This document shows, piece after piece, positions 6,276-10,720 of a DNA stretch of 10,720 nt. The stretch covers positions 1 to 10,720 of the forward strand of contig JAPSKG010000056.1 of NCBI GenBank assembly GCA_031177795.1, given 5' to 3'. Source of the stretch: Domibacillus sp. (GTDB lineage Bacteria > Bacillota > Bacilli > Bacillales > Domibacillaceae). Within the stretch, counting starts at the first letter, position 1, and each line of letters begins with the position of its first letter. The notes below the pieces were generated by a model. It searched no databases. It was not told the DNA's origin and worked only from the letters and a program-made list of their open reading frames with translations. The position numbers and the translations under genes were made by a program.

Positions 6276-6440
6276 TTATAGATGTTAGGAGTTTATTTAC
6301 CCGGGCTTTGCAGCTTAAACGGACACATGGTTACAACGAGAAAAACGGGAGGACAGTGTTTCTTCATGCGGAATTAGATAACAGGTTTGTAAAATCCGTT
6401 TTGGCGATAATATGCCCAATCATGAAAACCAGGAGGATAT

Positions 6441-6974
6441 ATGATAGTTAGAACAGGATTGAATTCAGATATTCGCGAAGTGCTTCAACTGGAGTATCGT
6501 CTTTATCCAGAGCAGTGGCATGTCCCTGAAGAAGTTGTAAGGAAGGTTTTTTCCCGCAACGAAGAAGTGATTCGAGTCCTTGAAGCAAATGGTGTTTTAA
6601 AAGGGCATTACGCATTTTTGCCTTTGGAAAAAGACGCCTATGAAAGCGTGTTGCACGGCGTATTAGATGAAAAGGAACTTGCTGAATATATAGTGGATTA
6701 CACAAATTCGAAAGACGTGTATTTATACTGGACAACGGTCATGGTTGATACGGAAGACACAAATCGCCGGCAATTCTCCAGATGCTTATTGAATGATATT
6801 CCCCTCTACTTACAAAGTTTGCAACAAAGGGGAATAAATATAATAGAAATTGGCGGCATTTTTATTTCTGAGCACGGCGTTCGTGTGGCCGAGCGGTTTG
6901 GAATGGCACAGACTGGTGCAATCGACTATGCGGGTAAAAGCTACCCTGTTTATCGAACCGCCGCTATCCGCTAA
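6441..6974 (+). CDS. GNAT-superfamily-like acetyltransferase (divergent)
   Basis: The product is 177 residues. ATG at 6441 follows AGGAGG (6431-6436) with a short 4-nt gap. The layout fits a GNAT fold: an N-terminal strand and helix (IVRTGLNSDIREVLQLEYRL), helix 29-38, strand KGHYAFLPLEKDAYE (54-68), strand VYLYWTTVMVD (93-103), helix QFSRCLLNDIPLYLQSLQQRG (111-131), strand INIIEIGGIFISEHGVRVAERFGM (132-155). The usual acetyl-CoA loop Q/RxxGxG/A is not recognisable: at its position the sequence is TNRRQFSRCLL. Acetyl transfer may therefore be altered or absent. The overall pattern suggests a small-molecule or protein acetyltransferase relative with unknown substrate. A weak inverted repeat (CCGCT/AGCGG) straddles the stop codon. 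Confidence 0.72.
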   Translation: MIVRTGLNSDIREVLQLEYRLYPEQWHVPEEVVRKVFSRNEEVIRVLEANGVLKGHYAFLPLEKDAYESVLHGVLDEKELAEYIVDYTNSKDVYLYWTTVMVDTEDTNRRQFSRCLLNDIPLYLQSLQQRGINIIEIGGIFISEHGVRVAERFGMAQTGAIDYAGKSYPVYRTAAIR

Positions 6975-7112
6975 TGGCTCAGCGGTTTACTCAATGGCTG
7001 TTAATGCATTTTTGCTTGTTGTGCTCTGTAATAACTACTTTTTACTACTGGCAGAATAGGTTCGTATTCATTTAATTTATATCAATCTCCAACTCAGCAA
7101 GGATTCATTATA

Positions 7113-7157
7113 AGTAAAAACAGGAAGATCTTTACTTGATCTTCCCTTTTACTTTTC
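7113..7157 (+). terminator. Hairpin terminator after the GNAT-like gene
   Basis: GGAAGATC (7123-7130) pairs with GATCTTCC (7138-7145) around TTTACTT, followed by CTTTTACTTTT. An outer pair AGTAAAA/TTTTACT (7113-7119, 7147-7153) can lengthen the stem. It lies about 140 bp past the GNAT-like stop and could work in both directions. Confidence 0.7.
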
Positions 7158-7541
7158 TTCATAAGCCTTCATTAATTAATCCATTTTTTTACTGGCTTAG
7201 CCGGTATATCAAAGTAACTTAGCGTGCTGGTCTTTCATTAAACAAATTTTTTCGATATGAAAGAATTTCTCAGCCATCAATACGATTAATTTCGAAAAGT
7301 AAAAGTTCTTTAAACGCAGCTTTGCACAACAGCCACTTAACTAAAACAGAAAAAACAGTTCTCCATTTCAACCCTGGTTTAATTACTATCAAAAAGGGAA
7401 ACAATAATCATGGAAATTTTACTTTTCTCTATTGTAACCGAGCCATTTGCAGAAGGAATTTCTCATCTTTTTGTTCACGATAAAGTGCTGTGCAACAAGC
7501 AGGACATCATTGTTTCTTAATTTTTAAGATAAAATGAGTTT

Positions 7542-7561
7542 ATAAAGTATTTTTACTTTAT
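7542..7561. repeat. AT-rich inverted repeat
   Basis: ATAAAGTA (7542-7549) and TACTTTAT (7554-7561) flank TTTT: perfect 8-bp arms. The stem holds only two G-C pairs, so an operator or curved DNA is more likely than a terminator. The right half contains one copy of the TTTTACTT motif that recurs across this spacer. Confidence 0.4.
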
Positions 7562-7822
7562 TTCAAACGACTGATGGTAAATAAACTCTCCGCCATGCAC
7601 TCACCTTATATCTGACTGCTTTTCTTCCGTTTTAAGTTCCGTTAAAAAACTAGCCTAACACCAATTTTTAATTGAACGTTTTTAAACTCCTCTTGTATAA
7701 ATCAAAGCCTTTTACTTCAAGAAAGAGATCTTTAATTTGATTTACGCAAACATACATAGCAGATAAGGTTTTATGAAATATAACAACAGCTTTTACACAT
7801 TAATTTATTTGAGAGGTGAAAT

Positions 7823-9310
7823 ATGAGCAGTACAACCCCAGTGTTTTGGTATGCTATCGCACTTTCATTAATAATGGTTATTTGGGGAGTGGTTGCTCCT
7901 GAAAACTTGCAAACCGTTACGTCCAACATAACTGGACAAATTCTTGAAAGCTTTGGATGGTTTTATTTATTGCTCGTTATTGCTATTCTTCTTTTCTGTC
8001 TTTATTTAATGTTTTCCCGTTATGGCAATATAAAGTTAGGGAAAACGGACGACGAGCCGGAATTTACCCGAATATCCTGGTTCGCCATGCTCTTCAGCGC
8101 TGGTATGGGAATGGGCCTGGTTTTTTGGACAACAGCAGAACCTATCTCCCACGCTTTTATCAGCAGCCCTTTAGCCAAAGAAGGAACAGATGAAGCGATA
8201 AAGGAAGCACTCACTTATTCCTTTTTTCATTGGGGAATACACGCCTGGGCAATTTATGGAATTGTCGGCTTAATTCTTGCTTACTTTAAATTTAATCGTG
8301 GAGCCCCGGGTCTGATTAGCGCTACTCTTACACCGCTGTTTGGCCTGGCACGCATGGAAGGCCCCCTCGGCAAGTGGATCGATGTTCTGGCAGTGTTTGC
8401 CACAATAGTTGGTGTAGCAGCCACACTCGGTTTTGGCTCAGCACAAATTACCGGGGGATTGTCATTTTTGTTTGGTGTTTCAAATAGCTTTACGATCCAA
8501 TTAATTGTCCTTGCTGTTTCAACCATTTTATTTATCTGGTCAGCCTGGTCGGGAGTTGGACGGGGAATTAAATATTTAAGCAACATTAATATGGGGCTGG
8601 CCCTCCTGCTTTTAGTTGTTTTGTTTTGGGCAGGGCCTACCATGTATATTTTAAATATGTTTACTCATACTCTTGGCAGTTATATCTCTGATTTTTTTGA
8701 AATGAGTTTGCGGATCGCGCCTTTAAATGCAGAGAATCGGACCTGGATCAACAACTGGACTATTTTTTACTGGGCATGGTGGATTTCCTGGGCCCCATTT
8801 GTGGGAATTTTTATTGCCAGAATTTCAAAAGGACGCACAGTAAAAGAATTTTTGTTCGGTGTATTGTTGCTTCCGGCGCTTGTCTGCTTTATCTTCTTTG
8901 CTGTCTTTGGGGTTTCGGCACTGCGTCTGGAGCAGCTCGGAATTGCAGCCATTTCCAAGCTTACCCTGGAAACTTCAACCTTTGGCGTGCTGGCTGAATA
9001 TCCTCTTGGAACCTTTATGTCTATGTTAACTATTGTTGTTATTGCTATTTTCTTTATTACTTCCGCAGATTCTGCGACATTTGTGCTTGGAATGCTTAGC
9101 ACAAACGGCCTTCTAAATCCATCCAACTCCGTTAAAATTCTATGGGGATTGATTCAATCTGCGATGGCTGCCGTAGTTGTTTATTTTGGCGGAACGCAAG
9201 GCTTGCAAAACATGTTGATCATTGCAGCACTGCCTTTTGCCGTTGTTATTATTTTAATGGCCATATCTTTTTTAAAAGATGCCAAGGCGCAATCTCGCTC
9301 ACGCTCTTAA
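7823..9310 (+). CDS. BCCT-family transporter (betaine/choline/carnitine type)
   Basis: The product is 495 residues with about 12 hydrophobic helices, the size of OpuD/BetP-like carriers without long tails. Residues 92-107 (SAGMGMGLVFWTTAEP) give the glycine-rich unwound helix of BCCT carriers (GMGxG, here Gly94-Gly98). WTIFYWAWWISWAPFVGIFIARISKGRTVKEF (312-343) is the family signature; Trp317, Trp319, Trp320 and Trp323 fall where BetP has the tryptophans of its substrate box and gate. Start ATG has AGAGGTG with a 4-nt gap. The C-terminus (SRSRS) is short, unlike the long osmosensing tail of BetP, so stress control may lie in transcription instead. The substrate is probably a quaternary ammonium osmolyte such as glycine betaine, choline or carnitine, taken up with Na+ or H+. 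Betaine alone cannot be proved. It stands alone, with no choline-oxidation genes beside it. Confidence 0.94.
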   Translation: MSSTTPVFWYAIALSLIMVIWGVVAPENLQTVTSNITGQILESFGWFYLLLVIAILLFCLYLMFSRYGNIKLGKTDDEPEFTRISWFAMLFSAGMGMGLVFWTTAEPISHAFISSPLAKEGTDEAIKEALTYSFFHWGIHAWAIYGIVGLILAYFKFNRGAPGLISATLTPLFGLARMEGPLGKWIDVLAVFATIVGVAATLGFGSAQITGGLSFLFGVSNSFTIQLIVLAVSTILFIWSAWSGVGRGIKYLSNINMGLALLLLVVLFWAGPTMYILNMFTHTLGSYISDFFEMSLRIAPLNAENRTWINNWTIFYWAWWISWAPFVGIFIARISKGRTVKEFLFGVLLLPALVCFIFFAVFGVSALRLEQLGIAAISKLTLETSTFGVLAEYPLGTFMSMLTIVVIAIFFITSADSATFVLGMLSTNGLLNPSNSVKILWGLIQSAMAAVVVYFGGTQGLQNMLIIAALPFAVVIILMAISFLKDAKAQSRSRS

Positions 9311-9341
9311 AGAAAAATATAACAGTGGCTTCACTTAACAG

Positions 9342-9378
9342 AACAACACCGTTGTCCATTTAGGAAAACGGCGTTGTT
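9342..9378 (+). terminator. Terminator of the BCCT gene
   Basis: AACAACACCGTT (9342-9353) pairs with AACGGCGTTGTT (9367-9378): 12 bp with one A-C mismatch around a 13-nt loop, 31 bp after the TAA. The T-run is short (TTT, then GC), so it may be moderate in strength. Confidence 0.65.
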
Positions 9379-9486
9379 TGCTATTCATAAAAAGAAATGA
9401 ATGGACAAGTAAAAAAATGTGGAAATGGCAGCAGGTTAAACCGAAGAAAAAAAAAGAAATTTTAAAGTGAAAATCAAACGAAAGCA

Positions 9487-9532
9487 TCTGGCTTTTTGCG
9501 CTCCCTTAAAAATTCAGCAAAACAAAGCCAGA
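9487..9532 (-). terminator. Hairpin between convergent genes, possible terminator for the M50-like gene
   Basis: TCTGGCTTT-TTGC (9487-9499) pairs with GCAA-AAC-AAAGCCAGA (9517-9532): 13 bp with a 3-nt bulge and a 17-nt loop. It lies about 40 bp beyond the stop of the minus-strand gene at 9574. No long T-run follows on the minus strand (TGCTTTCGTTTG), so a role in termination is likely but not certain. Confidence 0.5.
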
Positions 9533-9573
9533 AATTAAGCTGCAACAATTTTCTGCAAAAGCTCAGAAACATT

Positions 9574-10053
9574 TTAATTAAATTCTTTATAGATTTTTCC
9601 ATGTTTTAAAACATCGTAAATGGCTTTTCCATCGCTGGGATTATTTTCGCCATAATCAATCGGGATAAGTGAGAAAAAAAGTAAGTAAAGCGAAAAGTAA
9701 ACAAACTGGTAAAAAAACAAATGAGTGTTTAGCACACCCGCATGAATAAGGCCATTCACCATTAAAATAGAGCTTATGTTAAACAGCGGGCCTCCCGCAT
9801 AAATAAGAGCGTGCTTCCAGCGCCGGTCTTTTCGCAATTTGTCATAATAGCAAGCTGAATCAACAAAATAAAATTTCCTGATCTCTATATTTTTAATTTT
9901 CAACAGCTTGCTTCCACGGCCAATGGTCAAAGAAGCTTTACCGCCAAACAACAATGCGAAAAAAGCATGTCCTCCCGTGTGAATAAGCAGCGTTAAAGGC
10001 AATGTAACAAAAAATGCCCATATAAACGTGCCCATGTCTTCAAAAGTAAACAT
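9574..10053 (-). CDS. M50/site-2-protease-like membrane protein with HTGGH instead of HExxH
   Basis: The product is 159 residues with three or four hydrophobic helices (about 8-24, 85-103, 112-130). LTLLIHTGGHAFFALLFGG (20-38) sits where M50 zinc metalloproteases carry HExxH in a membrane helix. Both histidines (25, 29) are kept but the catalytic Glu is Thr26 (codon ACG). IYAGGPLFNI (84-93) matches the second conserved region, and FSLIPIDYGENNPSDGKAIYDVL (127-149) holds the third, with Asp141 the expected zinc ligand. It can still bind metal in principle but should not cleave peptides by the normal mechanism. The start ATG has AAGGAG with an 11-nt gap, slightly long. It is convergent with the BCCT gene and divergent from the DUF1292 gene. 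It could be an inactive relative with a regulatory or structural role. Confidence 0.78.
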   Translation of the reverse strand: MFTFEDMGTFIWAFFVTLPLTLLIHTGGHAFFALLFGGKASLTIGRGSKLLKIKNIEIRKFYFVDSACYYDKLRKDRRWKHALIYAGGPLFNISSILMVNGLIHAGVLNTHLFFYQFVYFSLYLLFFSLIPIDYGENNPSDGKAIYDVLKHGKIYKEFN

Positions 10054-10380
10054 TCTAAAAAAAACTCCTTACGTTAAAGATAAGCTAGCACATAAAGTAT
10101 TTACCCTCTACTTCTAATAGGTAACATAAAAGAAAAAATTACCACCATAAATTTATAAAATTTATTTCTTTCTTTTTCTAGAAATGAAAAATAAAAGCGT
10201 TGCCAGCAAGTATGGTGCTTAAGCCTTTCATTTCGAGATTAATGAAATCAACAAACACACACCCATCCTGCCAGTTGTTTTTGACTTTAACTTCTGATAG
10301 TGAAGCTGAGGACTTTTTTGAAAAACACTGGAGATAATAGTGGCGAAATCAAATTAAACAAACAGTAAAGGGGAAAAAAT
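10054..10380. other. 327-bp divergent spacer between the M50-like and DUF1292 genes
   Basis: It contains an AT-rich palindrome ATAAATTT-ATA-AAATTTAT (10147-10165) and TTTCTAGAAA near 10174-10183. A GATAAT (10333-10338) could be the -10 for the rightward gene, but no good -35 is found at the right distance. Nothing coding was found. Confidence 0.5.
10147..10165. repeat. AT-rich palindrome in the divergent spacer
   Basis: ATAAATTT and AAATTTAT around ATA give perfect 8-bp arms composed only of A and T. In a spacer of similar composition this can arise by chance. It may affect DNA bending or serve as an operator. Confidence 0.3.
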
Positions 10381-10635
10381 ATGGGCAAAATTGAAGTTGG
10401 AGATATTTTAACATTTGTGAATGAAAACAATCAGGAGCAAGAAATTGAAGTATTTGAAACACTAACTCTTGATGGAACAGAATACGCGGCTGCCGGATTT
10501 GTAGAAGATGTTCAAGATGAATCAAAAGAAAAAATAAATGTCTTCTTTTTAAAAGTGGAAGAAGACGAGCAAATATCCGTTATTGATGATGAGGAAGAAT
10601 TCGATAAGATATCTGCCGCGTTTGAAGAAGCCTAG
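10381..10635 (+). CDS. DUF1292-family (YrzB-type) small acidic protein
   Basis: The product is 84 residues. ATG at 10381 follows AAAGGGG with 7-nt spacing. GDILTFVNENNQEQEIEVFETLTLDGTEYAAAGFVEDV (7-44) followed by INVFFLKVEEDEQISVIDDEEEFDKISAAFEE (52-83) is the full pattern of DUF1292: a small beta domain (D/E-N-G-x-E-x-x-Y-E-V..., G-x-E-Y-x-x-x) ending in D-D-E-E-E-x-x-x-I/V. It is acidic, soluble and cytosolic. YrzB in Bacillus lies beside yrrK and yrzL, but here the gene stands alone after a divergent M50-like gene, so it is probably a paralogue. The function of the family is not established. Confidence 0.85.
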   Translation: MGKIEVGDILTFVNENNQEQEIEVFETLTLDGTEYAAAGFVEDVQDESKEKINVFFLKVEEDEQISVIDDEEEFDKISAAFEEA

Positions 10636-10703
10636 TTAAATTATTACAACTAATTCCGGTTACACTTTTAACGGGGTTCCTGTCACGGCCAAAACAACAA
10701 CAA

Positions 10704-10720
10704 GAACAGCTTTGCTGTTC
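10704..10720 (+). terminator. Hairpin at the right edge, probable terminator of the DUF1292 gene
   Basis: GAACAGC (10704-10710) and GCTGTTC (10714-10720) flank TTT: perfect 7-bp arms, 69 bp after the TAG. The window ends here, so the expected T-run cannot be seen. Confidence 0.55.

Larger units (their letters stand above)
5980..6440. other. 460-bp divergent intergenic region
   Basis: It separates the membrane-protein gene (leftward) from the GNAT-like gene (rightward). It contains the leftward TATAAT, the 20-bp palindrome, the rightward TTGACT/TATATG promoter and the two ribosome sites. Nothing else coding was found. A GTG-started frame of 31 codons from about 6356 overlaps the next start but has a ribosome site too close to be convincing. 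Confidence 0.6.
6975..7822. other. 848-bp spacer upstream of the BCCT transporter
   Basis: This is the longest gene-free stretch in the window. It contains the terminator at 7113-7157, an AT-rich hairpin ATAAAGTA-TTTT-TACTTTAT (7542-7561) and six copies of TTTTACTT on either strand (7112, 7147, 7297, 7417, 7551, 7710). Stops are frequent in all frames. The only small frame of note is 36 codons at 7410-7520 (MEILLFSIVTEPFAEG...), which lacks a good ribosome site. No convincing SigA or SigB promoter pair could be fixed for the transporter. Confidence 0.6.

Noticed and set aside
6356..6449. GTG-started 31-codon leader overlapping the GNAT-like start
   Set aside because: The GGGAGG is only 3 nt from the GTG and no feature of attenuation is visible. 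Probably chance.
7410..7520. Possible 36-residue small protein (MEILLFSIVTEPFAEG...)
   Set aside because: The AAGGG upstream is about 13 nt from the ATG and the sequence resembles nothing I know. There is too little support for a gene.
7672..7688. cre-like TTGAACGTTTTTAA upstream of the BCCT gene
   Set aside because: It fails the outer TG and CA positions of the cre consensus and has only a central CG in AT-rich DNA.

Overview
The window looks like chromosomal DNA from a low-GC Gram-positive bacterium, most likely a member of the Bacillaceae. The evidence is strong AGGAGG-type ribosome binding sites, TTG starts, AT-rich spacers with rho-independent hairpins, a DUF1292 (YrzB-type) protein, a YehS-type DUF1456 protein and a CcpA-type cre-like operator. 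No mobile element, CRISPR array, rRNA or tRNA was seen.

Left edge to 4.8 kb, all minus strand. The 5' part of a YehS/DUF1456 gene runs off the left edge (1-218). Next comes an AraC-family regulator (503-1366). Upstream of it is a tight three-gene operon transcribed leftward: a LacI/PurR-type sugar-binding protein (3706-4623), an inosose dehydratase (IolE)-like TIM-barrel protein (2752-3675) and a Gfo/Idh/MocA NAD(P)-dependent dehydrogenase (1558-2721). The operon starts at a promoter carrying a cre/LacI-like operator at 4680-4693 and ends at a clear terminator (1519-1548). The dehydrogenase plus IolE-like pair suggests oxidation of a cyclitol or sugar to a keto form, followed by dehydration or epimerisation. 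No transporter, kinase or other iol gene is present. The LacI-type protein has no DNA-binding domain, which leaves the AraC protein as the only obvious local DNA-binding regulator.

4.8 to 7.2 kb. A non-coding stretch contains an unusually strong hairpin terminator (4950-4993) and several inverted repeats. A membrane-anchored protein of unknown function (5170-5979, minus) and a divergent GNAT-like protein (6441-6974, plus) are transcribed away from a shared 460-bp spacer that holds a perfect 20-bp palindrome.

7.2 to 10.7 kb. A long spacer of about 850 bp, rich in a repeated TTTTACTT motif, precedes a BCCT-family transporter (7823-9310, plus), probably for betaine, choline or a similar osmolyte. 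It is followed by an M50/site-2-protease-like membrane protein whose HExxH motif reads HTGGH (9574-10053, minus), and by a small acidic DUF1292 protein (10381-10635, plus). The window ends in a hairpin that is probably that gene's terminator.

The main oddities are the LacI-type regulator without a DNA-binding domain, the M50-like protein without its catalytic glutamate, the 20-bp palindrome, the strong terminator with no plus-strand gene ahead of it, and the dispersed octamers upstream of the BCCT gene.
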